Position numbers and translations under genes: made by a program | Part shown: positions 1 to 11,600 of the stretch, piece after piece | How the letters are laid out: the number at the start of each line of letters is the position of its first letter | How positions within the stretch are numbered: position 1 is the stretch's first letter | The notes under the pieces: model-generated | The model's input: the letters and a program-made list of their open reading frames with translations, nothing else | Database searches by the model: none | What the model was told of the DNA's origin: nothing | DNA from: Bimuria novae-zelandiae CBS 107.79 | Taxonomy: Eukaryota > Ascomycota > Dothideomycetes > Pleosporales > Didymosphaeriaceae | Reading direction: 5' to 3' | Assembly (NCBI GenBank): GCA_010015655.1 | Contig: ML976678.1 | Location: 1 to 64,000, forward strand | DNA length: 64,000 bases

Positions 1-50
1 CTCTTGTACAGTATAATCTCCCAACGGTCCGCACGAGCTGGGGGAGGAGC

Positions 51-122
51 GGGTTCAGAACTGGAAGCGGCCGTGTTCTGAGGGTCAGGTTCAGAACTGG
101 ATGCGGTCGTATTGTGAGGCTC
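51..122. repeat. imperfect 36-bp tandem duplication
   Basis: Two consecutive copies of a unit that begins GGTTCAGAACTGG and continues into GCGG-C/T-CGT, 36 bp apart (starts at about 51 and 87), with several substitutions. Variants of the GTTCAGAAC core recur through the first 650 bp, so the stretch looks like a decayed repeat rather than a gene. No function can be assigned. Confidence 0.6.
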
Positions 123-579
123 GCGTGCAGGGCTGGTACGGGCCGGAAGGGGGGGTGGGGTCGTGATCGGGTTCTGATCGACTTGAGAACTAGTTGCGGC
201 GATCCTCTTTTTGTGTTCTGCCAAAATGCTAGTGTAGAAGCCTATGTTCATGTTAGGAACAGGTTATGAAAACATTCGGAACGGACTCACTCTTCGCATT
301 CGCAATCTTATCGAAGCCAGGATTGCCTGTATGGTTGGAAGGTGTCAGACGGATGCTTTGATGGTATTTTTTAATATGATTAGCCAGCCCACCGGTCTCG
401 AGGAACGGCTTCTGAACAGGTTGAGATAACGTTAGTCTACTAGCGGATCCTGAGGAATGTGTACGGAACAGGTTGGGAACGGGTTTTGACTTACTCCACA
501 GAGCTCTCCACCCATTTCAACCCTGCACCTGGTCTCGCCTAGGTAGAGCTGTTCGCTGTCCTGCGTGTTACGATAATAG

Positions 580-623
580 GTTCAGAACAAGCTCAGAACA
601 AGCTCAGAACAAGTTGAGAACAG
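580..623. repeat. four 11-bp tandem units
   Basis: Four head-to-tail 11-mers of the form G-(T/C)-T-(C/G)-AGAACAA/G. The two central units are identical. They are the densest cluster of the GTTCAGAAC-like motif scattered through 1-650. There is no convincing gene in 1-900; small open frames there lack codon structure or recognisable motifs. Confidence 0.75.
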
Positions 624-901
624 GCTGCCTTACGTTCAAGGCAGGGCAGCCCTCAGGCAGCCTACCAAGCGCCAGGTATTGAACATAGGCAGGCTGCGAA
701 GCAATTAGCACAATTATATAGCAAATAGAATTATGTACGCTTGATTTTTGCAGTGATTTGGACATTTGGAGATGTTGTAAAGCCGTTTTGTGCTGGGTGT
801 GGTGGTGTTAAGAAGAGGTTGGTGGGGAAAGCTTTGGTGTGGTCGGCTTAGCAAAAAAAAATTAAGCGAGCTTTTAGCGTGGTCGGGTTACCTGCGTCCA
901 C
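624..901. other. no gene seen
   Basis: Nothing recognisable. The stretch changes from GC-moderate repeat sequence to a G/T-rich part (about 760-900) and then stops abruptly at the edge of the transposon remnant at 902. Confidence 0.5.
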
Positions 902-1228
902 CTAGTTAAGCTTAAGTATACGTTAGACTAGAGCCTCCTCCTCTAGCTTAGTTAGCTTCTTTAAGTTGGGCTCGCGATTACGTTAAGAGAGGGCTCCTTA
1001 GCGTTATTATTATACTATTATTTAAGGCATGCTAAAGGCTATAATAACGCGTCTTTTACTCTTATCGCGATCTTTAATTATAGCTTAAATAGCAAGCTAT
1101 AGTGCGCTTTTAGTATAAGGTTGTTACGCGTTATGTTGTAATGGCATTATGGTATAAGCTAGAGGTGGGCTGCATTTAGCAAAGTTGGCCCGCTCGGTGG
1201 GGTTGGCCCGCTCGGTGGTGAACCACGT
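902..1228 (-). mobile_element. terminal fragment of a pogo/Fot1-type transposon
   Basis: This 327-bp stretch aligns along its whole length, without net length change, to 21757-22083, the right end of the complete element at 20238-22083. It ends with the same inverted terminus (two GGCCCGCTCGGTGG motifs, then GAACCACGT) followed by TA, the target dinucleotide of Tc1/mariner-type transposition. The left 1.5 kb is missing, so it is a truncated copy. Differences between the copies are mainly C/T and G/A, as expected from RIP. Strand follows the transposase strand in the full copy. Confidence 0.9.
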
Positions 1229-2362
1229 TATAGTATTTAGCAAGTTAAGAGGCGTAAAAAGAAGCATTTTTAGTACTTTCTACTAAATATTATATTAAAT
1301 AAGTATTACTAGCTTTCCTTTTACTCCTCTCGCGACGCTACTTAACATGGTAGCTATAATTAATTTTTATATACCTTTATTAAGTAGTTATTTAAACGCG
1401 GGAGACGTCTTACATCTAGCTTATAAAAATAAGTAAGACTTAATAATATAATTATTTTTACGAAAAGCTCATACAGGTTAGTAAAGCTATATGTTATAAG
1501 GCACTCACACCTTGTTCCGATCCAGATTAGGGCGGTAAGGTATCGTGGTGCTTTATAGATTATTTAGTAGTATAAGTTAATGTGACACTTAGCGCGAGGC
1601 TAGATAATTTAATTTTATAATAAAGTAAGATAACTATTAATTTATATAGGAGAACGTACTCGCACAGAAGATATATAAGTTAACTATAAGGAGTGTAACA
1701 AAGGAAACTGTCCTATATATATATCCTCCTTGTCCCATAGAATCCCACGATGTCCCATATCCTGGCGTCGTGGGATCCCATGGGATTCCCTGGGACGTCA
1801 CGTGATCGGGGTCACGTGGTCCCACGGTGTCCCATTGTCTTGGCGTCTGGAACAGCCTGGGACGTTACGTAAGCCTGAGGTGGGGCCCGGATGCCGTCAT
1901 AAGGCTCGCTGTCCCACCGTCGACTTCTGGACCGTAACACTATATAAAGAGTCTAAAAGTTATATTACTTATACTAAAAATAGGCGTATAGCTTATAACT
2001 CTTAGACCTATTAAGCCTCTCGGAGACCTCTAGGTCATGTTTCTGGCAATTTACAGAGATCTTAGCGTCCTCAGCGCCCTCCGCGTACGTACTATGGCTG
2101 TACGCTCTGCCGTCTGCCACTCTGTAAGGCAGAAGTACGCCCTGAGTGCTGGCAGGAGCACCTCCGACGGCATCAAACGATCAAGACAGCAGCTCCAAAA
2201 GACGACTTAAAAATTAAGTAGTCTTAGATTAGTACCTCTCACAATGCAATCGCCATACAAATTTGTACACAAAGTTCATCTATCGTGGTTTTCTGCCAAG
2301 TCGGAGCTATCCTCCGATTGGGCCTCAGCAGGTGGTCCGTGTGCGGGCGTTGTTGACGGTTC
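1229..2362. other. AT-rich decayed sequence with a GC-rich palindromic patch
   Basis: No gene is supported. 1229-1700 is AT-rich and featureless. 1730-1920 is GC-rich and dense in GTCCCA and its complement TGGGAC, including GTGGGATCCCATGGGAT and GTCACGTGA palindromes. This is followed by TATATAAAGAG at about 1941. The mix of palindromes and a TATA-like box resembles a regulatory or LTR fragment, but no terminal repeats or target duplication could be paired. 2040-2200 is GC-moderate and unassigned. Confidence 0.45.
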
Positions 2363-2367
2363 AGGGG

Positions 2368-3805
2368 CACGCGGTAAACGAAAAATCGCGCACACCAAAA
2401 CAACGCTAGTCCACCCCCGCCATGCAACACTCTGCAGCCACCTTTTTACACAAAAATAAAACTCTACACGCTACACCACTTTACGATAATATTTTACTAC
2501 GTAATTAATTAGATAGCCTAATTACCTAATAACCCCTATTTAAACACGCTAAAAAAGTCGCGGATTAAAGGTGCCTGCGAGTTTATAGATTTCCGCCACA
2601 TACCCTACCATCACAACGATATTTTTAGCTATTACGGCGTAAAACGCCGCTAGGGCTGGGAGATACTTGCTAAGGACAATATAGAGGCTGATAGGACCCA
2701 TTATAATAGTATATTGACGGCGAAGAAGCGTGGCAGACCCTTAAAGCTATCTTTAGAGGACCTAGAGCGTGCTAATAAGTATTTATAAGATCTAGGATAA
2801 GACGCCCGCGTCCTTACATAGGAGTAGCTAGCATATAAATTAGATCTTGGCGTTAGCGGCAAGACCCTTAAGGAGTATCTCTATACTATAGATTACTTAA
2901 AATGCGTTACTTATAATAAAGGCTAGATCTCCTAGCGCGTTATAAAGCTCCGCGTTAAGTACTCCACTATTATGCTTAAAAAGTACCCTAATAAGAAGGA
3001 CTGGCGCCGCGTACGCTTCTCCGACAAGGTACACTAGAGTATAGGGCCTAAGGGCAAGATAAGAATTATTAGAAAACCTAGAGAGCGCTACTATCGCGAT
3101 TATATATAATATACATTAAATCGCGATAACGAGAAGACTCTAGAGCGCTAGCACTTATAGGCCACCATAGGCTTTAATTTTAAGAGCGACTTATACTTTT
3201 ACAACGTCTTAGGCAACAAAAATAGTAAGATAAGCCTTAAGGTATACTACAACGTAATCCTTAAGCGTATTATTAAGCTATAGATTTTACGCGGCGACGA
3301 CTTCGTGCTAGAGGAAGATAATAACTCTAGCTATAAAATAGGTAAATCCTTTAATAATATTATTTATAATTAGAAGAAAACCTATAGCTTAAAGTCCTAC
3401 TTTAACTATACACACTTACCTAATTTAGCACCTATAGAAAATTACTGGCAGCCTCTAAAGTAGTATCTTAAAAAGTTTCCTTATTAAGACGTCTTTAAAA
3501 CAAGAGACCTCGCAATTAAAGGCTAGTAATTAATTAGCTAAAAGTTTATAAACAAGCGCGTTAATAGCATGCCGCAAAGGCTACGAGACTACTACAACTC
3601 CAGCGGAGAAATCACAGGTTATTAAGCTCAACACCAAACAAAAGTCATGTATATACAGATCTACATATAAAGCAAGCCTCACGGTGCGATTTGGCGTCGA
3701 AATCGATTTAATATGGCTCGAATTTCGACTTTGTAGGGCAAATGTATGGGTGACAAAAAGCTGACTCATCTAGTTTGGTGTGCCCGATTTTTCGTTTACC
3801 GCGTG
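2368..3805 (+). mobile_element. Tc1/mariner-like DDE transposon with ~32-bp inverted ends
   Basis: The ends are near-perfect inverted repeats starting CACGCGGTAAACGAAAAATC; 2368-2400 pairs with the reverse complement of about 3773-3805, with one G/C mismatch. AGGGG flanks both ends (2363-2367 and 3806-3810), a candidate 5-bp target duplication. That would be unusual for Tc1/mariner, which duplicates TA, so either the duplication is a coincidence or the family assignment is loose. The interior holds a dead plus-strand transposase. Length is 1,438 bp. Confidence 0.8.
2550..3630 (+). pseudogene. inactivated DDE transposase
   Basis: One plus-strand frame reads as a DDE transposase broken by many TAG/TAA codons, most where Trp or Gln is expected. 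Visible parts: an HTH-like segment GRPLKLSLEDLERA (~2733); first Asp in RFSDKVH (codon 3023-3025); second Asp in LEEDN (3317-3319); Glu in LAPIENYW (3437-3439). All three acidic residues are in the same frame with no indel, giving 97 residues between D and D and 39 between D and E. The APIEN-W signature is typical of Tc1/mariner-type DDE transposases. No intact reading frame remains. Confidence 0.8.
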
Positions 3806-3810
3806 AGGGG

Positions 3811-5418
3811 ATATCACAAAGTAGGTGTCGCTATGCGTTGGACTGCATCTCGAGGTGTGTGGGATCGCTGTGTCGAAGCTGGTTTCGCCGCTGGAGGCGC
3901 GTTAGCCAACTAAACAAGCACCGGGCCTTGCCTTATCACTGCCAATCCCCAAGTCGTATTAACGATAATCCGAACGCTTATGCAACTCACAGCCACATAT
4001 CTTGTAATAAAATACTCACCAGGAGGTAAGACGTACAGGGTCATCGTGCATTAGCCCGGATCAGTAATTCGCTTCCGCTGGAAGTACCAATCAACAGGGA
4101 GACCCTGCATAAAATCGCGCCCTGCAGCGCGCATAGGGCTAGTAAGGACTTCCTAGTATTAGAGGGAGGTTGTATGGGTAAGATAAGGCTATTCTACAAA
4201 ATTTAGAGTGAAAAAGGCTTAAGGTTAGCGATGTAAGGAGGGAAGCCTGTTATAGCACGACAAAAGGCGCCATACAAATTAGGCGCGGAGGCGACGATGC
4301 AAACGTAATTTTTAGGTAAAAAGGATTATATACATTCAGAATTAGCTATAGCAGATTATTTTTATATAAATATAGCAATGTTCGTTGTGCACATGAGCTT
4401 TCTGGTTACTGAAAGTTAAAGTACCCCTTATTTGTCTCGGCACACAGTGTCTCGCTACGTAGTGAGGGACGTTAGACTGAGCCCTTCCTTCTATCTACTA
4501 AAACTGTTAAAATGTAGCGATAGAGTGAAGAAAAGGTGTTAGAAAAACAACTTTTAGTAAATAAGTAGAAAAGGCGAAGAGTAACAGTGTAAATAATTAC
4601 TGTCGAGACTGTACGGTATCATTTCAGGAGCTATTCCACACCGTAAATGCAGAACAAATTTCACGGCCTCGTCTCCCTGCACAATGTTATACCACTCCAT
4701 ATCTTAACCATTTCGTCCTCCACAGTCTCCAAACCACAATAACTATAAAACACCATATCGGAAAAACTCAAAACTCACCTATACCCCGAATCCCAGTCCC
4801 ACCATAAAGGCCCCCGCATTCCGCCAGTCCCATAATCCAAGTCTCGCCCAGCCACCCACCCAGGTAGAAAACTCCAGGCAATTATACCCCCAAGCGCCCG
4901 CCTACCCAATACCCACGCGCAGATATCTTAAGCACAACCAGAGAGCCCCAGAAAAATAAAGTAGTTCTCTTAAACTCTATCCCACAACCACGTTATACCC
5001 AACCCCACTCCGTACCTGGCTTTTGTCTAATATCTATCCCTCCTAACTCACTTCCACTGCTCTGTCCGCTACATACACTCTAACCAAAGCCACTAGATTA
5101 TCACACCAAAGCACTCCACCCGCTACAGCTTTACCTTGAAAAACTCCGCTTCTAGCGCTCTCTCTTCCCCACATACATGCACGAGCTCACTGCGTAGAAC
5201 ACTGTCGGGAAGTTTTGAGCGAGATAAAGCCCGCATCGGAATAATAAGAGTAACATAGCATATCCATTATCATATCGTTATACATCGTCGCACCCACGCC
5301 CAAGCCCGAAAAGAAGCCGGCCAGCGAATCCAAAACGCCCATCGAAGATGCAACCATCCCACAACGCACCCAAACCCAGCCTCCCAATCACCAAAGCGCC
5401 GCTCAACCAAGCCACACC
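3811..5418. other. intergenic region downstream of the myosin gene
   Basis: No gene is supported. 3811-4130 is GC-moderate. 4130-4620 is AT-rich with small palindromes such as the one near 4450. 4630-5340 is strongly biased to A and C on the plus strand and poor in G. This is the far 3' side of the minus-strand myosin gene, and part of 5200-5680 may be its 3' UTR. Short open frames on both strands here are explained by the base skew. Confidence 0.5.
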
Positions 5419-5684
5419 CTACAAAAACGCCCTCGACCTAATAACAACCCTAATAGTCCTCTTCCTCCTCAACCCACCAACGCCCTCATCCTCATCATCG
5501 CTAACCTCGACCTCGACCTCCTTCTCCACAAAGTCCTCTACGAGACCACCATCCTCATCCGCCCGCAGAAGTTCAGAAAGTGTTTCCTCGACGATATCCT
5601 CAACAGTTGGATTCCGGTGCCCGGACCTCACGCCCCCTCTCACCGATGCCGAGGGTGGTACCCTCACCACCGAGGTCCCACCTA
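5419..5684 (-). other. possible acidic C-terminal extension of the myosin, out of frame
   Basis: Beyond the TAG at 5685-5687 an adjacent minus-strand frame stays open for about 90 codons to 5419. It encodes a Gly/Val/Pro segment, then an acidic stretch (EETLSELL...SDDEDEG) and a basic end (LRRKRT). One extra T in the six-T run at about 5689-5694 would join it to the myosin. It may be a true tail separated by an indel, or an open frame produced by base skew, since the opposite strand is also open here. Undecided. Confidence 0.3.
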
Positions 5685-8600
5685 CTACAAAAAACCCTTC
5701 TGACCGGAGACGCGTCGAAAGCCGCTGCGCATGCTACGCGTGCTCCCCATGTTTGCTTTCTCGCCCGCCGCGAGCTCGCCCATTTCGCCCATTAAGAGGC
5801 CGATGGAGGACCCGCGTCGGCTGCGGTTGTCGCCTGCTTCGCTGCCTGCACCGGGGATGCCTAACGCACTGCGACGCTCCACGCGGAGACCTTTCCAGCC
5901 TTCCAACTCGCGCTCGAGGCGGATGGTTTTCTCGCGCTCCTCGCGGAGTTCGCGCTCGGCGCGTTTGGCGGCGAGGTGGTTGGTGGATTCGGAGGACTGG
6001 AGTTCGTCGATAGTGGAGAGCAGGTGGGAGATCTTGTCTCGCGCTTTGTTGAGGTCCTCCATGATAGAGGCGGCCTGCTTTTCGCGTCGTTCGATTTGGT
6101 TCTGGAGGTCCTTAACCGTTCGGTCAACATTGCGGACGCTGCGCGATTCAGAGAGGCGCGTCGCCTCGGAGCTCTCGAGGGCTTTCTCCAACTATAATCT
6201 TCGTTAGTCTTCTATTGTATGTAGATTCTGGTACCGGTATGGCTTACCTCCTGAATGCGGCCATGCAGGAACCTGACGTCCTTGCCAGCCGAGCCAGTGT
6301 ATCCCTTGGTCTCTAGATCGACGACACGGAGTTGGAGATCCTTGAGATTCTTCTCCACGGCTGCCTTGTCCTTGTGCAATTGAACGTTCGCCTCCCTTTC
6401 GGCGACAATGTCTTTTTGGATCTCCTGCGCGAGCGCTTCTGCACGTCTCATCTTGCCCACAGCAGCGGCAGTGATATCTTCTTGCTGAGCAAGACTAGAT
6501 TTGAGCTCAAGCAATTCGCGGTCATAGGCAGCAGCATTGCGCATAGCTGGCGATTCTGAGTGGGAAAGATCCTCCAGTTTGTCGGCCGCTTCTTGCAAAC
6601 GCGCCTCAAGCCGCCTCTTTTCCTCAATGGCAGAATCGCGTTCAGCGGCAATGTCGTCAACGCTGGTACGAAGATTGCGGACCTGCGAAAGCAGGCTGAC
6701 AATCTTGGATTGTGCCTCGTTGTGGGCATTGGCTGCTTCGTCGCGCGAGTTAGAGATATCTTGGAGCGTCATCTCAAGCCTGCTCTTCTCCTTGGCCCAA
6801 GTTGAGGAGTTGAGGACCTCGTCGTCCCACTTGCTCCTCAGCTCCTCCAAGTCCTCTTTCAAACGACCATTCTCTTGGCGAACAAATAGGACGTTCTCAC
6901 GCTCCAGATCAAGCTCGTGAGTCAACGTGGAGAGCTCTGTTTGATACTTCTTCCGGGTCTGCTCAATCGAAGTTTCGGTGTCCTCCAGGTCGTGAGCTCG
7001 CTGATTCCGGTAGTCTTCAAGCTCGTTCTGAAGCCGCTTCTTCGCTTGCAAAGCACTCTCGAGGTCCGTGGAAAGGTCCTCCAAGCGCTCTTCCTGCTGT
7101 TGTACCTGCCGTTGTAGATCCTCCACCATACCATCCATCTGCTTCCGCTCCGACATTACGGTGGCGCACGTCTCCTCCGCTTCCCGTGCCTGGCTTCTCA
7201 CAAACTGCTCAGCTCGAGATGCCTTCAGAACAGCGATCTCAGCCTGCTCCAATTTGTTGAAGTACTCATCTGCGCGGTTCTTGTACAACTCTAGGCTAGA
7301 GGTGACGTCAATCAGTTTAGACCTTTCATCATCTAGCTGTATCTGAAGATCAGCGAATTCCTGGAGAAGATTATCGTGATTCACCCGTAACTCCTCACGG
7401 TCGTCGAGCAACTCCTCAAGTTCCGACTTCGCATCACGGAGTTCAACCTCCAGGGAGACCTTCGCATGCTTGATCTCATCGAACGTGGTTTTAGCCTCAG
7501 CGAGCTCATTGATCGTAGCATTGTGCGCCTGGAGCAATGACTTCCTGGATTGTTCTTGCGAATTCAAAAGGTCGAAAAGCTCTTCGTGGGACTTGGTCTG
7601 TACTTCCTTGTACGACAGCTCTCCCGACCGTAGACTATGCTCCAGCGAGGACACTTTCTTTGCCGAGTCGTCGAGCATATCGTGCAGACGGAAGTTCTCG
7701 CGTTCGAGCTTCTGAACGCGGCGAACCGAAGGACTGTCGTCTTGCCAGCCGTTACGTACAGGGGAGCGATCGAGCTGGCTCTGGAGGTGTCGATTCCGCA
7801 TCTCTGACATCTGGAGTTGATTTTGGACCTGCTCTAACTCCGCAGCAAGATCCATACGATTGTTCAAGATGACAGTGTCTACCGTACGATCTGACCTTGC
7901 CGAGTTGTTGGTAGCATTGCTGATGTGTCTTTGATTGGTCGGCGTATTCGTTCGCGAAAACGGCTTACGAGTGTCGCTATCTTTGTGCTGGTGTGTGGGC
8001 GATCGACGACCGTCCACTTGGTTCACTTGGCTGCTATTCATCTCTTCTAGCAAGGCGCGCTTCGAGTTTGCGTGGCGCGTGTCCATTTCGATAAGTTCAT
8101 CCTCATGCCGGCCTCGCAATTCATCAAGTTGAGCTTCAGCTCGAGAGTAACGTTCTGCGGCCACGCGTAGAGCTTGGTTAGCAGCTTCCAACCGCTCTGC
8201 CATGTCGACGGCTCTAGAGATGTCGGGTTTGGCCGCTTCGTAGGTAACAGCTGCCTCGTCAGCATTGGGGTTGAAGACCTTTCGTAGAAGCACAAGCTGT
8301 TGCCGGCACTCTTCCAACTCGCTGTTGCTGCTGTCTAAAGCTGATTGAACGGCGCGTGTGTTTGCTTGAGCCTGGGTCCGCAATTGCCTTTCGCTTTCGA
8401 GCTTTCGGTTCGCTTCTGCCAGTTGCAAGCCGACAGTGGAAGATGCTTTCTCAGCGTTGCGATTGGTCTTGTGCTCCCTGTTGATCTCGTGGTTCAAATC
8501 CTCCAGACTGAGTGAAAGCTTCTCCTTCTGCTTTTCTAAGGAGGCAATGGTCAGCTGAGCATCCTCCAGCTGCTGAGTGAGGCGCTTGTTCTCCTCTTCG

Positions 8601-11600
8601 GCCTTGCCCTTCTCCGTCGTAAGCTGAGCAATGCGAGAACGCTGAGAATCGCCAGCGCGCGAATTAGATCTGGCGATGTCCAGGTTCTTCTGTTGAAGCT
8701 TGTTCAGCAGAGCGCGGTTGTCGTTCTCAGACGCTGTAAGGCGGCCCTTGATCGTCACCAGTTCCCGCTCGAGACGCTCTTTCTGCTGGTCGTTGCGCTG
8801 TTTGAAGGACTCTGAGTCTCCAAGCATTTGCGTGAGGTTGTGAACTTGTTCAGCGAGGTCATTCCTCTCCGTTTCTAACTGATCCAACTGTTGATCCTTC
8901 GCCTCTAACTCTTTGAGCTGAGTCGCTTGTCGCTCCACCGCGAGCCTACTTTGCGTGCGTTCTGCAGCCGCATCGGCATCAAGCTTCTCCTCCTGGAGCT
9001 TTAGGTACTTTTCGCGCAGGTTGCGGAGTTCATTCTGGTAGTCTTTCCGCTCCTTCTCTGCGACAGCCCGGGATTCAGTAGTCCTTCGTAGCACGTCCTG
9101 TTGGACATACATCTCCTTTTCGATGGTGATTTTCGACTCGTTCAAGGCATCGTAGTCGCGCTTTAATGTATCATATTTGTGCTCCCCGAGTAGCTCCACG
9201 TCATCCCGGGATTGTCGCTCTCGGCTAAGCTCCCGTTGTACTTCGAACAACTGCTTCTTGAGATCTTCAATTTGTTCTTCGAGGAGTCTCCTTCCTTCAC
9301 CAGACTTTTCGTCTTCGGAAATCTTCTCCTCCAGCAGTCGTTTCGTGTCTGCGGCTTCACGTTCGAGACGCTGCTTCTCTGAATGCATGGCATCGAGCTC
9401 TGCCTTTGCATCACGGAGGCGGCTCTGCAGATCGTCATGTTTCGTGACCAGGGTCCGCTTCTCGCTGTCAAAGGTCTGGCGGTCGGATTCATAAGTCTTG
9501 AGATCAGTCTTGAGAATGGCCAATTCGCTCTCTTTGCGTCTGATCAAGTCCTCGTAACTAGTGGATGTAGATGAAAGATCGGCGATCTGCTGGCGTATCT
9601 GGCGATTTTCATCAAGCAGCTCTTTGACTTGCTGTTTCGTGGCATGCAGCTCTTTCGTTGAAGCAGCCAGCTTGATGTCCAGATCCTGATCCGTCTTCAA
9701 CAGCTTGGCTTCGAGATCTTGCAGCTTGCGTTCTTTCAAGGAGAGATGACTTTGCAGCATCTTGACCTCTTGATTCAACGACGCTTCTGCCTGACTACGC
9801 TCAGACTGAGCGTTCTCTAATTCAAGTAGTTGCTGATCTAGTTTCGTCAGCTGGTCTTCGAGATCTTGCTTTTCGCCTTCCAGATTTCCGATAATCTGGC
9901 CTGCCTGCTCAAGTTCGTTTCGCCACAGTTCAGCCTGCTCTTCAGCCTTCTTCTTAGCTTCCATGAGAACGTCCAGCTGGTCTTCAAGCTTGTCTTGATC
10001 TTCAATGGCTTCAGCCAGTTTCTCGGAAAGTTCGGTTTCACGTAGCTGAAGGCGCTTGAAGATCTCTTCCTTGTCGAGCGCCAAGGCACGTTCACTTTCC
10101 AAGGTTTTTTGAATGCGCTGTATGTCCATCTCGGCGCGGCGGCGGTCGTCCTCCACTCGCTGCCTGTCTGCGGCTTCTTGCTGCATCTTCTCTTCTAGTT
10201 GCTGAATCATCTCGTCTCTCTTCTTGACTTCGGCAGCCTGACGAGTTGCTCCTAGCATTGGCCGCATACGAGCGAAGAGCCTCCACCAAGGGTTGGATTC
10301 CAAATCAAGGTACACTTGGAAATTTCGCTGGATGATGCGCGTCGCTTCGGCTCTATAGAGACGCTTGTGGGCAATGCGACGTTGGATGAACCCTCTAGCG
10401 GCTGACTGGAATCGAGTGATGATATCGCGAATGAGAGCATCACGTTGTTCCTCCAGCTCTGCTAAAACGCCAGCACGGAAGAAAACTTTCGTAATACCCA
10501 CTCGGTACAGTGCGGTATCCAGATGGAGCTTCTCAAGGATCATCTTGGCTGCAACCTGACCCTCAAGGTAGCCCTTCGGTAGGTCGTTGCAAAGAACTTC
10601 GTATCGTTGGCGAAACTCCACGAAAGGGAGTCGGTTAGGGAAACCAGTGCGAGCAATTCTTATGCCTTCTAGCACACCGTTGCATCGTAACTGGTCGAGC
10701 ACCAACGGCGCACTAAACTGCTTTGGTCGCTTCTTGTGGTTAGGAAGAATGCAACGTACGAAGTGAGGATGCGTCGAGTGTAGCTGCGTCATCAAACTCG
10801 AAAGTTGCTCCTTGTGTCGCTGAGCTACGGTTCGGAAAAGACCTTTCTTGACACGATTTCGAGCACCTCCGAAGTCATCATCAGCATCTGCGCAGTCTGC
10901 GAAAAGATTTGCAACATGCTTGTCGGTGGAACTAGCAAGCAAGCGAGTGACATTGTCGTTCAAAGGATCCTTGTTCTTCTCCAGCCAACCCTCTGTTGAA
11001 TACTCAACTTCAGCAGCGTAATGTGTCAGCATGAAACCCTGGGTTAACAGCGAGCGCTTGTACTTTGTGCTCTTGCGGTCCCATAAAGAATGCAACTTCT
11101 CGGTGAAGCTTTTGTCGGTAGCTTTGGGCATGACACTGTCCTCGTCCAGGCAAGAAAAAATACCGATGGGGTTGGGCAACTCAATGAGGTCAATGGTTGG
11201 CTGCAGGTCGCGGCCAAAGTCGATGAACTTCCACTCAATCTGTTCGCGAGCATACTCCTCCTGCTCCAGAACGAACATATGATGGTTGAAAAATTGTTGC
11301 AACTTTTCGTTCGTGTAGTTGATACAAAGCTGTTCGAAAGAGTTCTCTTCAAAGATTTCGAAACCAGCAATATCGAGGACGCCAATAAACTGGGAGTCAT
11401 CGCCACCAGATCCCGTTCGGTCCAATTGGTTGTTGATGCGGTCCACCAGATCACCGAAACCTCGCTCATAAATACCTTTGGCCAAGGCACCAATAGCAAG
11501 GTTGACTTGCTCAGGCGTTTGGACCTTCTCCACCCACTCGCGACCTGCTTTCACACGGGGATGCAATAGAGCTTTCACAAAGTTGTCCATTGAAATCCCA

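Noticed and set aside
2368..3805. TA target duplication inside the ends (CACGCGG-TA ... TA-CCGCGTG)
   Set aside because: It would require the target itself to be a 16-bp palindrome; including CACGCGG in the inverted repeat is simpler.
5400..5700. Plus-strand frame reading NALILIIANLDLDLLLHKV with C-rich third positions
   Set aside because: Exactly complementary in register to the acidic minus-strand frame. The A/C skew of the tract explains the apparent codon bias, and no start or domain was found.
5348..6013. 221-codon plus-strand open frame
   Set aside because: Overlaps the myosin C-terminal exon on the opposite strand. Its Ser/Thr/Pro/Arg composition follows from base skew and antisense coiled-coil codons.
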